Origin: Bacteroidota bacterium
GTDB lineage: Bacteria > Bacteroidota > Bacteroidia > Flavobacteriales > Flavobacteriaceae
Direction: 5' to 3'
Assembly (NCBI GenBank): GCA_021793135.1
Contig: JAJYTI010000037.1
Coordinates: 1 to 14,072 of the forward strand
DNA length: 14,072 nt
Shown: in pieces, positions 7,255 to 14,072 of the stretch
How positions within the stretch are numbered: position 1 is the first letter of the stretch
Layout of the letters: the number at the start of each line of letters is the position of its first letter
Notes under the pieces: generated by a model
The model's input: the letters and a program-made list of their open reading frames with translations, nothing else
Databases searched by the model: none
What the model was told of the DNA's origin: nothing
Program-made: the position numbers and the translations under genes

Positions 7255-7287
7255 AAAACTCCACTTTTCCTTTGAGTGGAGTTTTTT
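7255..7287 (+). terminator. Rho-independent terminator after cysN, probably bidirectional
   Basis: A perfect 11-bp stem (AAAACTCCACT at 7255-7265 with AGTGGAGTTTT at 7275-7285, 9-nt loop) is followed by further T residues to 7287. Read on the other strand it also ends in TTTT. It stands between the convergent cysN gene and the minus-strand membrane-protein gene, so it may serve both. Confidence 0.85.
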
Positions 7288-7402
7288 ATTTTGACTACTT
7301 GATATTTTGAGATTTTATAATACGATCATGAAATTCGTCGAAACCATTATTTTTACCTAGAAGTATTGTAAAGAATAATCTGTAATAAATCTAATTAATT
7401 CA

Positions 7403-7990
7403 TTAAGATTTCCATTTATTACCAAACACAAATCCAGCTAAAAAAGCAAAAATATATGTTTCCAACAACATATCCCATGGTGTGCTTTCATTAAGAAATG
7501 GAGGAATGACAAACATGACAAAAACCCAGATCACAAATCCCCATTCTACACCTGTTAAAATCATATAGGACCATTTATGATGGGCTGACTGATTAAATAA
7601 TAGTTTGGAAAACCTTTCTTTCTGAATAGTCAGCCACTTTTGTTTTCTAATTTCTACCGAACTTCTTCTAAAAGGATAGCTTATACCTTTAAGCATAAAA
7701 CTCCAAACATTGGTAACACAGGGTATGATTCCTTCACATTCATCACAATAGAGTCCATACCAGTTTTTAAATGCAGTGCCATTTTGTGGCGTCCATTTGT
7801 ATTCAGAATGAAGCGTCTCACAATGCGGACAAGGAATCAGTTTTGGCAATGTCCGATCTTTAGTTGAGTAATACAAGACCTTTGGACGACGATAACCTAA
7901 GAACTCATATATAGCTACTCCTGGATTAATCATCCAAAATAAATTAACAGGACTTCCAAAGGTTCGTATTTTATACTTTTCCTTACTCAC
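7403..7990 (-). CDS. Uncharacterised zinc-ribbon/two-helix membrane protein
   Basis: I do not recognise a named family for this 195-residue protein, though similar hypothetical proteins with a CPHC...CDEC layout occur in Flavobacteriia. Residues 54-57 (CPHC) and 82-85 (CDEC) form a likely zinc ribbon, with another Cys at 91. A basic stretch (about 105-135) precedes two hydrophobic helices (about 141-163 and 175-191) near the C-terminus, so the zinc domain probably faces the cytoplasm with a C-terminal membrane anchor. The start is a GTG (7988-7990) that overlaps the stop TGA of the upstream S41 peptidase gene in a GTGA junction, which implies translational coupling; the next in-frame ATG is residue 20 and would lose conserved-looking sequence. 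Function is unknown. Confidence 0.75.
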   Translation of the reverse strand: MSKEKYKIRTFGSPVNLFWMINPGVAIYEFLGYRRPKVLYYSTKDRTLPKLIPCPHCETLHSEYKWTPQNGTAFKNWYGLYCDECEGIIPCVTNVWSFMLKGISYPFRRSSVEIRKQKWLTIQKERFSKLLFNQSAHHKWSYMILTGVEWGFVIWVFVMFVIPPFLNESTPWDMLLETYIFAFLAGFVFGNKWKS

Positions 7991-9510
7991 TTTTTGATTT
8001 TCTCTCTATTGATTTTTAATGAATGTTTATTTTCTTCTATTATCTTTAATGTAAACTCCATTTGCGTATCGCGATTCTCTAAAAAATCTTCTAAACTTTG
8101 CGTCACTTCAATATCTGGCATTACACCTCTACCAAATGGCTGAGAATCTAATTCTTTCACATCTTGCGTTAAGTTTGCAATAGAAAAGTTAGTATATAAT
8201 TTTGATTTAGGGAGTTTATAATATACTGCGAATGATCCGTTATGCTCATAATACCCTCCACTGGTTTCTTCGCCTATTACTATAGCCTTGGTATTCGATT
8301 TCACCAATGCAGCAAATAAAGATGCCGCAGATGCAACGGCAGGACTAATCAACAAATATACTTGTCCTTCAAAACGATTTTCTCGAGGTTCATAAATTTC
8401 AATATCTCGATAATAACGACGACCATTTTTAACAATAGGCACCTCGTTTTTCATATATTTTTTAAATTTTACTCTAGCAATTGGACGTTGGTAAAATGGA
8501 ATATCTAAATAAAAGTATTTCCAATAAGGCATTCCATTTGTAAACGATATCCATGCTTCTGCAACTTCTTTTTGAGGCGTATCGGCTAAATAAGCAACAG
8601 TCAACATATCATTCGGTTTACTCCCTCCTCCGTTATTACGAATGTCTATAATTAAGTTTTCATATTTATGCTCTTTTAAATCTGTGAAAACGGAATCTAA
8701 ATACTTTTCATATATCTTATCGTCTAAACTAAAAGTATGAATGGTTAAAATTGCGGTGGAAGAATCTATTTTATTAAAAGTGTATTCTTTAACATCATCT
8801 AAATCATCATATCTAATTTCGTCAATTTCCTTGGAGTGACGTTGACTATCATTTTGCAAATACTCTTCAAATCCTACACTTTTTACAACAGCTTGTTTTT
8901 TGTTGTTTTGCCCAATTCCTTTATAAACTACAGTAAAATCATCGCTCTTACCATAATAATATCGGTAATAACGACTAAAACTCATGTCAAGACCCATCCA
9001 TCTACCTGTTTCATTATAACCATCGGTAGTGTAATACATGCCAGTAGCTTTTATAAGTTCTTCCATAGGATGTTCGTTTATAGAAACAATCTCAGCACCT
9101 AAAGGAATGTCAAAAGCTTTACTATTTACAACTAAATTTCCTTCTATAACTTTTAAAGGAATAGGAAAATAACCTTCGGTTTCCTTTATTGTGTTCGCTT
9201 GAATAGCATCTGCTAGATAAGTTGAATTATGTAGACTACCTTCATAATCTGTCAAGTAAGCAATCAAGTTATAGAAATCTCTGTATGTGTTTAGATTTTT
9301 TATCTCCTCAAAAGCCCAATCGTATATACTATCTATCTCTTGTTTGGAGCGATAAGTATATAAACCCGAATTGGCTTCTTCTCGTATGTTTTTAAAGACT
9401 TTCAAGTCTTTTTGCATTTTCTTCTGAGAAAATGTATCGTCTAAAGTTTGTCCAAAAAGAGTAAATGATGTGCCTAATAAAAGGAATAATAAATAGTAAA
9501 TAGATTTCAT
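7987..9510 (-). CDS. Secreted S41-family serine peptidase
   Basis: The 507-residue protein starts with a signal peptide (about 1-20, ending TLFGQ) and is likely periplasmic or otherwise exported. The C-terminal half is a tail-specific-protease/S41 domain: NLIIDIRNNGGGS (about 285-297), the core SPAVASAASLFAALVKS (389-405) in which Ser394 aligns with the usual catalytic serine, VIGEETSGG (411-419), and GRGVMPDIEV (460-469). The N-terminal 250 residues are helical with a PDZ-like stretch (about 110-160, LGAEIVSINEHPMEELI). It would degrade or trim exported proteins or peptides; the substrate is unknown. It shares a 4-nt overlap with the downstream zinc-ribbon membrane protein gene, suggesting the two work together. 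A catalytic lysine was not pinned down by eye, so activity rests on family similarity. Confidence 0.9.
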   Translation of the reverse strand: MKSIYYLLFLLLGTSFTLFGQTLDDTFSQKKMQKDLKVFKNIREEANSGLYTYRSKQEIDSIYDWAFEEIKNLNTYRDFYNLIAYLTDYEGSLHNSTYLADAIQANTIKETEGYFPIPLKVIEGNLVVNSKAFDIPLGAEIVSINEHPMEELIKATGMYYTTDGYNETGRWMGLDMSFSRYYRYYYGKSDDFTVVYKGIGQNNKKQAVVKSVGFEEYLQNDSQRHSKEIDEIRYDDLDDVKEYTFNKIDSSTAILTIHTFSLDDKIYEKYLDSVFTDLKEHKYENLIIDIRNNGGGSKPNDMLTVAYLADTPQKEVAEAWISFTNGMPYWKYFYLDIPFYQRPIARVKFKKYMKNEVPIVKNGRRYYRDIEIYEPRENRFEGQVYLLISPAVASAASLFAALVKSNTKAIVIGEETSGGYYEHNGSFAVYYKLPKSKLYTNFSIANLTQDVKELDSQPFGRGVMPDIEVTQSLEDFLENRDTQMEFTLKIIEENKHSLKINREKIKK

Positions 9511-9550
9511 TTCATCAATATTTTATTCGAAACTAATATAGCTAGGAATA

Positions 9551-9586
9551 ATTTACTTGTATAATATTGACAATCCTATTTACTTG
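9551..9586. repeat. Direct repeat ATTTACTTG upstream of the S41 gene
   Basis: The 9-mer ATTTACTTG occurs at 9551-9559 and again at 9578-9586, a 27-bp period. The second copy covers the stop codon of the AraC-family gene and the first lies 41 nt before the S41 start codon. Direct repeats are typical of AraC-family binding, so this may be a regulator site; chance in AT-rich DNA is a real alternative. Confidence 0.3.
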
Positions 9587-10344
9587 CAAAGGCTTTCTTG
9601 GTATTTTTTAGGTGAGATACCTATGAATCGTTTAAAAGTTTTGGAATAATGCGCCATATCTGTAAAATTAAATTGATAAGCGATTTCCGTTAATTCTGAT
9701 TCTGTCTGAATTAATGCTTTACTACGAAATATCTTTCGCATCAGAATATAATTCATAGGTGTCATACCTATCGAAGATTTAAACTTTTTTACAAAACCAA
9801 ACTTATTAATATTTGCGATATTTGCCAATTCATCTAAACACAACTTATCTTGGATATGATTTTCTATGTAAGTTTCGATTTGATGAAAGCTTTTGAAGTC
9901 TAATGTTCTTTCCTTATCATAGTTTAAAGAATAAGATTTTAAATCGCTGGCAAACGTATATAATCGATTCTTTATGAGCTCCACATTTTTTTTATCGATA
10001 GCTTGAATTAAGGATAAAAATAATTTATTGATTTGTGGGCAATTGATTTGACGGTCACTAAAATGGATATTCTCACCGCCTAAAGTATGTCGCATCAAAT
10101 CATTGGAAATGTATATGGTATCAAATTTTAAAATAGAATTTTTATCCATTAATGGATTGGAGTGCACTTCATAAGGATTGGTAATGGAAATACTTCCAGC
10201 TTCACTAAACAATCTACCATTCTCAAAGTTAATTTGCTCTACTCCTTGATGAATCAATGAAATACAGAAAGTCTCATGAAAATGCTTAGGAAAATCCGTT
10301 GTCTGGTTTTCTATTGAAATATATTCTAAATCATTTAAATACAT
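9580..10344 (-). CDS. AraC-family transcriptional regulator
   Basis: This 254-residue protein has the two-domain AraC layout. Residues about 1-95 form a cupin-type ligand-binding domain (FPKHFHETFCISLIHQG and ITNPYEVHSNP, with His21, His23 and His61 in the places expected for the small-molecule pocket). Residues about 150-252 carry two helix-turn-helix units: LDELANIANINKFGFVKKFK (170-189) and the AraC signature ELTEIAYQFNFTDMAHYSKTFKRFIGISPKKYQ (217-249). It follows the PH-domain gene after 59 nt and precedes the S41 gene by 69 nt, all on the minus strand, so it may regulate either neighbour. The inducer cannot be deduced. Confidence 0.93.
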   Translation of the reverse strand: MYLNDLEYISIENQTTDFPKHFHETFCISLIHQGVEQINFENGRLFSEAGSISITNPYEVHSNPLMDKNSILKFDTIYISNDLMRHTLGGENIHFSDRQINCPQINKLFLSLIQAIDKKNVELIKNRLYTFASDLKSYSLNYDKERTLDFKSFHQIETYIENHIQDKLCLDELANIANINKFGFVKKFKSSIGMTPMNYILMRKIFRSKALIQTESELTEIAYQFNFTDMAHYSKTFKRFIGISPKKYQESLCK

Positions 10345-10403
10345 TGAACTTTAAAAAATGAATTAAAACAATTAATTTAAATTATTAAACATACGTGCGC
10401 ATT

Positions 10404-10817
10404 TTACTTTCGATATTCAATTTTAACATTCGGATTTAATCGTTGAATATGCGCAATAAATTCTGCTTTTTCTTTAGGTGAAATGATAACCATATCGGAA
10501 CCGAAGAGTATAGCCAATCGATCTAAAGAGGTTGCAGGCGAAGCAACTAGCGTTCGAGTTTCTTTTATTTTTCGAATCGATTCAATTTTGATTTCCTCAT
10601 AAATAAGAAAACTTGCTTTAACTATCAGCGTATCATCTTTTATGGTATAATAAGTGGTCATAAATAGATGTATTATAAAAACTACAGGAAGTAAAAATAA
10701 AAGCATCCCCTCCCAACTTAATCCATCTTTAAACACAGGTATATAACTACTACCAAAAACTATGATTAAGAATAATACGATTCCAACACTAATTTTTGAA
10801 CGATATACTTTTTCCAT
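10404..10817 (-). CDS. PH-domain membrane protein
   Basis: The 137-residue protein has two hydrophobic helices at the N-terminus (about 9-27 and 36-56) followed by a small bacterial PH-like beta domain. The latter contains TTYYTIKDDTLIVKAS (54-69), a conserved-looking SLDRLAILFGSDMVIISPKEK (97-117) and a final helix FIAHIQRLNP (120-129). This pattern is known from the uncharacterised bacterial PH (bPH/YyaB-like) families. The globular domain is probably cytoplasmic. The start lies 6 nt after the alpha/beta hydrolase stop, so it is almost certainly in the same operon. No biochemical role is known for the family; a link to envelope or membrane stress would be speculation. Confidence 0.85.
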   Translation of the reverse strand: MEKVYRSKISVGIVLFLIIVFGSSYIPVFKDGLSWEGMLLFLLPVVFIIHLFMTTYYTIKDDTLIVKASFLIYEEIKIESIRKIKETRTLVASPATSLDRLAILFGSDMVIISPKEKAEFIAHIQRLNPNVKIEYRK

Positions 10818-10823
10818 TACACT

Positions 10824-12224
10824 TTATTTTAGAGCTTTCTCCAAAATCCAATCTTTCATAATTTCTAAAGCAGTTGGGGAAAAAGTTTCTTCGATTAATC
10901 CATATTCTGTTGGTAAACCCGTTTCACTTTCTTGAAATAAATGGTTCAATCCTTCCAATTCATGAATGGTTACTTTTTTATTTTTCCCTTTTGCTAAAGC
11001 AGATTTAATAGCAGTTAAGTTCTGCGCGGCATCTACTTGCAAATCATTCGTTCCATTCAAAGCCAATACTGGACATTTTACTTTTTTCAAATCTACTGCT
11101 GGATCATGAGAAATAGCATAACGCATCCAAGGATCGGTATAAGTATCTACCAACATCTGAATATATTCTTTATTGCTAACCCCTTGATTAATTTGACTAT
11201 TAAAATTCGGATATTTTCTTATAGCATCAGTAAAATAGGACTCTAATTTACTTTCCAGCTCGTTAGCATCTTTTGTATCTCGAATAAGTTGATAGGCTTC
11301 GGTATTAACTTCTTTATTTATCTTAATAAACTCTTCATCATATCCTATTGCTTCAAATATTTTCTCTTGTTGTACTAACAGAACTTCTCCCAAATCCACG
11401 CCTGTACCTGCAAGCATTACCACAAAAGCTACATTTTTATGCTTAGTAGCCACCATTGGGGCAATCATTCCTCCTTCACTATGCCCAATGAGTCCTATTC
11501 GTTTTGAATTGATCTCTTTTCGGGTTTTTAAATAGCTGAATGCTGCTTCCACGTCTGTTGCAAAATCTGCTGAAGTTGCACCTGAGAATTCTCCAGTAGA
11601 TTCCCCCACACCACGATCATCATAACGTAATACTGCTATACCATGTCGAGTTAGGTAATCCGCAATTACTAAGAATGGTTTATGCTCCAGTATCTCTTCA
11701 TCTCTATTTTGAGGGCCACTACCTGTAATCAAAATTGCTGCTGCAAATGCATTGCCCTTCTCTGGAAGCGTTAAAGTACCAGCAAGAGTAACATCTTGCT
11801 CTTTATTTTGAAATGTTACTTCTTCGGATTTATACGGAAAAGGCTCTGTAGGATGTTGCGGACGCTTTGGGCCTTCGGATTTCTCCTTTGAAAAATCCAA
11901 TTTTAATTCCTGCCCCATTTGATTAAAGATACCTTCAAATTTACCATCCTTTAAAGTACCTGTATATACCGCCATTATATTTGGTAGTTCTAAACGTAAG
12001 TTATTTTCAACAAATTCAGTTTTAGCTACAGGAATTCCATTTGCTCCTTGGTCTGGACTGTCTAAAGTAGCTTCATAACCTTTCTCGGCTTCGTTAATGT
12101 GTAAAACCATTCTAAGCTTTGCGCCAGGGATTTCCAAAGTCCCATACCAATCTCCAGTAATATCCTGTGAATACATAATATTTACAGTTAATAAGAGAAC
12201 GAATAAAAGTAATAGCTTTTTCAT
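10824..12224 (-). CDS. Secreted alpha/beta hydrolase
   Basis: The 466-residue protein has a signal peptide (about 1-19, ending NIMYSQ). Residues about 20-113 form a beta-rich, lipocalin-like N-terminal domain (DITGDWYGTLEIPG...). The remainder is an alpha/beta hydrolase: strand AAAILITGSGPQNRDE (161-176) with the oxyanion region, LRYDDRGVGEST (199-210), the nucleophile elbow GHSEGG (247-252) with Ser249, an acid in LNGTNDLQV at Asp394, and His428 in LNHLF. All three catalytic residues are therefore present. It probably hydrolyses an ester or peptide-like bond in the periplasm or outside the cell; the substrate cannot be told. The gene begins 4 nt after the Yip1-like gene and ends 6 nt before the PH-domain gene. 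Confidence 0.92.
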   Translation of the reverse strand: MKKLLLLFVLLLTVNIMYSQDITGDWYGTLEIPGAKLRMVLHINEAEKGYEATLDSPDQGANGIPVAKTEFVENNLRLELPNIMAVYTGTLKDGKFEGIFNQMGQELKLDFSKEKSEGPKRPQHPTEPFPYKSEEVTFQNKEQDVTLAGTLTLPEKGNAFAAAILITGSGPQNRDEEILEHKPFLVIADYLTRHGIAVLRYDDRGVGESTGEFSGATSADFATDVEAAFSYLKTRKEINSKRIGLIGHSEGGMIAPMVATKHKNVAFVVMLAGTGVDLGEVLLVQQEKIFEAIGYDEEFIKINKEVNTEAYQLIRDTKDANELESKLESYFTDAIRKYPNFNSQINQGVSNKEYIQMLVDTYTDPWMRYAISHDPAVDLKKVKCPVLALNGTNDLQVDAAQNLTAIKSALAKGKNKKVTIHELEGLNHLFQESETGLPTEYGLIEETFSPTALEIMKDWILEKALK

Positions 12225-12228
12225 TGGT

Positions 12229-12822
12229 TTAGTAGATTAAGTAAACGATTAATTTAGAAAGTGCTTCTGCTAGGATAAGGGCAAAAATGAATCCTACAAT
12301 TAATTTCACTCCTTTGGAATTGGATACTAATTTTAGGCCATTATACAATAATGTAATCATCCATATCGCTGCTAGTATGCTCAAAGCTCCAAATATCACA
12401 GAAAGGATAACGGCATCCATTGGGATATTCCTCGCGGGTTCTGTCACGGTTAAGAATAATGCTTGGCCAATTTCATATTGTATATTCCCAAAATTAGAAA
12501 ACGTTAATAAGTATAGAGGAAGTCGTGCAATTAAGCTTATCGCAAATATGTCGACAAAGCGAGTTTTTGGATTAAGTATCTTGGCCACTATCGAAAAAAT
12601 AAGGAACAAAGAAAAGATCGCAATAAGATTATCTATAAAAGGCTCCCAAATTTCAACGGTATGGGTAAAATGGAGGTCTAATGCACCATCAAATCGACCA
12701 TTAAAAAAATAACCAAGTAAAGAAGCTACAACCGCAGCAATCAATCCGACTATTATTAATCGTTGCTCTCGAAAACGCTCAAACGGATTAAAAAGTAAAT
12801 TAGATTTTTTTATTTTATTCAT
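12229..12822 (-). CDS. Yip1-like multi-pass membrane protein
   Basis: The 197-residue protein is largely hydrophobic, with about five membrane segments (roughly 22-41, 61-82, 88-108, 137-160 and 172-196). The N-terminal NPFERFREQR motif before the first helix, and the SLIARLPLY segment (96-104), fit the bacterial Yip1-domain pattern, though the match is by eye and less certain than for neighbouring genes. Its ATG (12820-12822) overlaps the end of the DUF2089 gene by 8 nt, and the alpha/beta hydrolase starts 4 nt after its stop, so all three are tightly coupled. Role unknown; it may be the membrane partner of the DUF2089 protein. Confidence 0.75.
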   Translation of the reverse strand: MNKIKKSNLLFNPFERFREQRLIIVGLIAAVVASLLGYFFNGRFDGALDLHFTHTVEIWEPFIDNLIAIFSLFLIFSIVAKILNPKTRFVDIFAISLIARLPLYLLTFSNFGNIQYEIGQALFLTVTEPARNIPMDAVILSVIFGALSILAAIWMITLLYNGLKLVSNSKGVKLIVGFIFALILAEALSKLIVYLIY

Positions 12823-13087
12823 TTCTCAGTTGTTTTAAATTTTCGATAATATCATCTAATAAATTTCGAACCGTTGGATAACTACGATCCAACTTTTTTG
12901 CCATTGCTTTTAGACTTCCGCCCGATAAAACGAACTCTAAAATAAAGTCTTGTTCCTCTTGTGGTAATTGCAACAACATGGGTAAGGAATAACTTCCTTG
13001 AATCACGGTATCACAACTAGTACACGAAAGCGAACTCACTTGTAATGCCGACGCACAACTTGGACAAGACACTGGTAATTTTTTCAT
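12815..13087 (-). CDS. DUF2089-family zinc-ribbon/HTH protein
   Basis: This 90-residue protein has an N-terminal zinc ribbon with Cys8, Cys11, Cys22 and Cys25 (CPSC...CTSC) and a C-terminal helix-turn-helix, LKAMAKKLDRSYPTVRNLLD (59-78). That combination is diagnostic of the DUF2089 family, thought to be DNA-binding regulators. It is the first gene of the minus-strand operon, its end overlapping the Yip1-like gene by 8 nt, so it is well placed to autoregulate the cluster. DNA binding is inferred from the HTH; the target and signal are not visible. Confidence 0.88.
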   Translation of the reverse strand: MKKLPVSCPSCASALQVSSLSCTSCDTVIQGSYSLPMLLQLPQEEQDFILEFVLSGGSLKAMAKKLDRSYPTVRNLLDDIIENLKQLRNE

Positions 13088-13133
13088 CTCATTTTATTTA
13101 TAGACATAAAGTTAATTATATTTTTACTAAAAC

Positions 13134-13141
13134 TAAAGATA
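13134..13141 (-). promoter_or_regulatory. Weak candidate -7 element for the DUF2089 operon
   Basis: The minus strand reads TATCTTTA, one mismatch from TAnnTTTG, 46 nt before the DUF2089 start. No TTG lies at the right distance upstream. It is the best candidate I see in the divergent gap 13088-13271 for this strand. Confidence 0.25.
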
Positions 13142-13218
13142 AACTTAATATTATTTAACATCTACATTGTTTTATTAAATACAGATTAAAAAGTATTTTA
13201 AAAGGAAAATCAGATACA

Positions 13219-13252
13219 TTGTTCCCTTCTCCTAGGGTTTTCATTAGCTTTG
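13219..13252 (+). promoter_or_regulatory. Promoter of the FrnE-like gene
   Basis: TAGCTTTG at 13245-13252 matches the TAnnTTTG -7 consensus exactly and is preceded by TTG at 13219-13221, a 23-nt spacing that is at the long end of the usual range. The start codon follows 19 nt after the -7 element. Confidence 0.55.
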
Positions 13253-13271
13253 TATAAATCAAAAAGAGACT

Positions 13272-13919
13272 ATGCCTAGCAAAATGAAAATAGTAATCTG
13301 GAGTGATATTGTTTGTCCGTTCTGCTATATCGGCAAACGAAATTTTGAAAAAGGATTGGAAAAATTTGCTCATAAAGACGATGTCGAAGTAGAGTGGAAA
13401 AGTTATCAACTCGACCCAACCGCACCAAAAACACCTAATGGCAAAAGTTATGCACAAATCTTATCCGATAAGTATGGTTGGTCTCTAGAACATGCACAAC
13501 AGAATATTGATAATATGACGAATATGGCAAAAGATGCAGGATTAGATTATCAATTGAATCATATTAAAAGACTCAACACCTTTGAATTACATAAAATCAT
13601 TCAATATGCAAAGACCAAAAACCTTGGTAATGAAATCGAAGAAGTGTTTTTTAAAGCTTACTTTATCGATGCGTTGGATTTAAGCAAAAGAGAAGTCTTA
13701 ATCGAACTACTAGCTCAAATCGGTTTAACCGAAATAGAAATGGATGAAGCTCTTTCTAACAAGATTTATGAAGATGCCGTACATGCCGACATACAAGAAG
13801 CACAGCAAATAGGTGTACAAGGAGTCCCATTCTTTGTATTCAATAAAAGATATGCGATATCTGGCGCACAAGCACCTAAAGGCTTTCTTGAAACTTTAGA
13901 AATCGCTTTTAAAGAATGA
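13272..13919 (+). CDS. DsbA-family oxidoreductase, FrnE-like
   Basis: The 215-residue protein is a thioredoxin-fold oxidoreductase of the FrnE/2-hydroxychromene isomerase-like branch of the DsbA family. Early strand MKIVIWSDIVCPFCYIGKRNF (5-25) carries the redox motif CPFC (15-18), a helical insertion occupies about 60-170, and the end has the cis-proline loop GVQGVPFFVF (181-190) and the SGAQ motif (197-200) characteristic of the FrnE group. There is no signal peptide, so it should act in the cytoplasm, possibly in thiol redox or oxidative stress. The start may be the ATG at 13272 or the in-frame ATG at 13284, four codons later; I keep the first. It is transcribed away from the DUF2089 operon and appears to be a single-gene unit. 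Confidence 0.93.
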   Translation: MPSKMKIVIWSDIVCPFCYIGKRNFEKGLEKFAHKDDVEVEWKSYQLDPTAPKTPNGKSYAQILSDKYGWSLEHAQQNIDNMTNMAKDAGLDYQLNHIKRLNTFELHKIIQYAKTKNLGNEIEEVFFKAYFIDALDLSKREVLIELLAQIGLTEIEMDEALSNKIYEDAVHADIQEAQQIGVQGVPFFVFNKRYAISGAQAPKGFLETLEIAFKE

Positions 13920-13937
13920 AAATCAAAAATGTAATAT

Positions 13938-13968
13938 GAGTTTTATAAAAATAAAGTAACTCTTTTTT
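13938..13968 (+). terminator. Weak terminator after the FrnE-like gene
   Basis: GAGTT (13938-13942) can pair with AACTC (13958-13962), with an inner TTAT/ATAA extension and a 3-nt bulge, followed by six T residues (13963-13968). The stem is AT-rich, so it would be modest. Confidence 0.35.
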
Positions 13969-14023
13969 AATAGTGACAACTTTAATTAATAAAACAATTA
14001 AAAAGAATGCATCCTCAACAATT

Positions 14024-14072
14024 TTACTCTTCCTCCCAATCTTCTTCCCAAAAAGGATCTATCTCATCGCTA
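14024..14072 (-). CDS. C-terminal end of an unidentified protein
   Basis: From the right edge, the minus strand keeps one frame open for 15 residues ending DPFWEEDWEEE and the stop TAA (14024-14026). The strongly acidic tail looks like a real C-terminus rather than random sequence, but most of the gene lies outside the window and I cannot name it. Confidence 0.45.
   Translation of the reverse strand, partial: SDEIDPFWEEDWEEE

Noticed and set aside
12287..12712. Open frame of 141 codons on the plus strand
   Set aside because: It lies wholly antisense to the Yip1-like gene, whose hydrophobic helices and tight operon spacing are convincing; the plus-strand reading has no recognisable features or promoter.
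13155..13457. Minus-strand open frame antisense to the FrnE-like gene
   Set aside because: It overlaps the promoter and CPFC-coding region of a clear plus-strand gene and shows no family features.

Overview
The window comes from an AT-rich genome and carries typical Bacteroidota (most likely Flavobacteriia) features. These are TAnnTTTG-type -7 promoter elements placed a few bases before start codons, hardly any Shine-Dalgarno sequences, an outer-membrane TonB-dependent receptor with an N-terminal carboxypeptidase-regulatory-like domain, and Bacteroidota-type small proteins. I see no phage, transposon, CRISPR or RNA genes; this looks like ordinary chromosomal sequence with a few uncharacterised families.

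Region 1 (1-3295, minus strand) reads as one transcription unit. It starts with a small membrane-anchored protein bearing a CNGKCH motif, then an intercistronic hairpin, then a TonB-dependent receptor, then a lipoprotein resembling the sialidase/BNR beta-propeller family that runs off the left edge. The combination suggests uptake of a metal or metal complex, but the substrate cannot be read from the sequence.

Region 2 (3567-7287, plus strand) is a sulfate-assimilation locus. It holds an Rrf2-family regulator with four clustered cysteines, a 129-nt gap with a promoter-like element and an 8+8-bp inverted repeat, then a DUF2061 membrane protein, CysH, CysD and CysN. A strong hairpin terminator follows. 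CysH lacks the Fe-S cysteines of APS reductases, so it should use PAPS, yet no APS kinase (CysC) and no sulfite reductase is present in the window.

Region 3 (7403-9510, minus strand) is a translationally coupled pair: a secreted S41-family peptidase followed by an uncharacterised zinc-ribbon/two-helix membrane protein. It converges on the cys operon across the shared terminator.

Region 4 (9580-13087, minus strand) is a compact five-gene run: DUF2089 zinc-ribbon/HTH protein, Yip1-like membrane protein, secreted alpha/beta hydrolase, PH-domain membrane protein and AraC-family regulator. The first four genes overlap or lie 4-6 nt apart; AraC follows after 59 nt.

Region 5 (13219-14072) holds a divergent FrnE/DsbA-family oxidoreductase on the plus strand, a weak terminator, and the acidic C-terminal tail of a minus-strand gene entering from the right edge.
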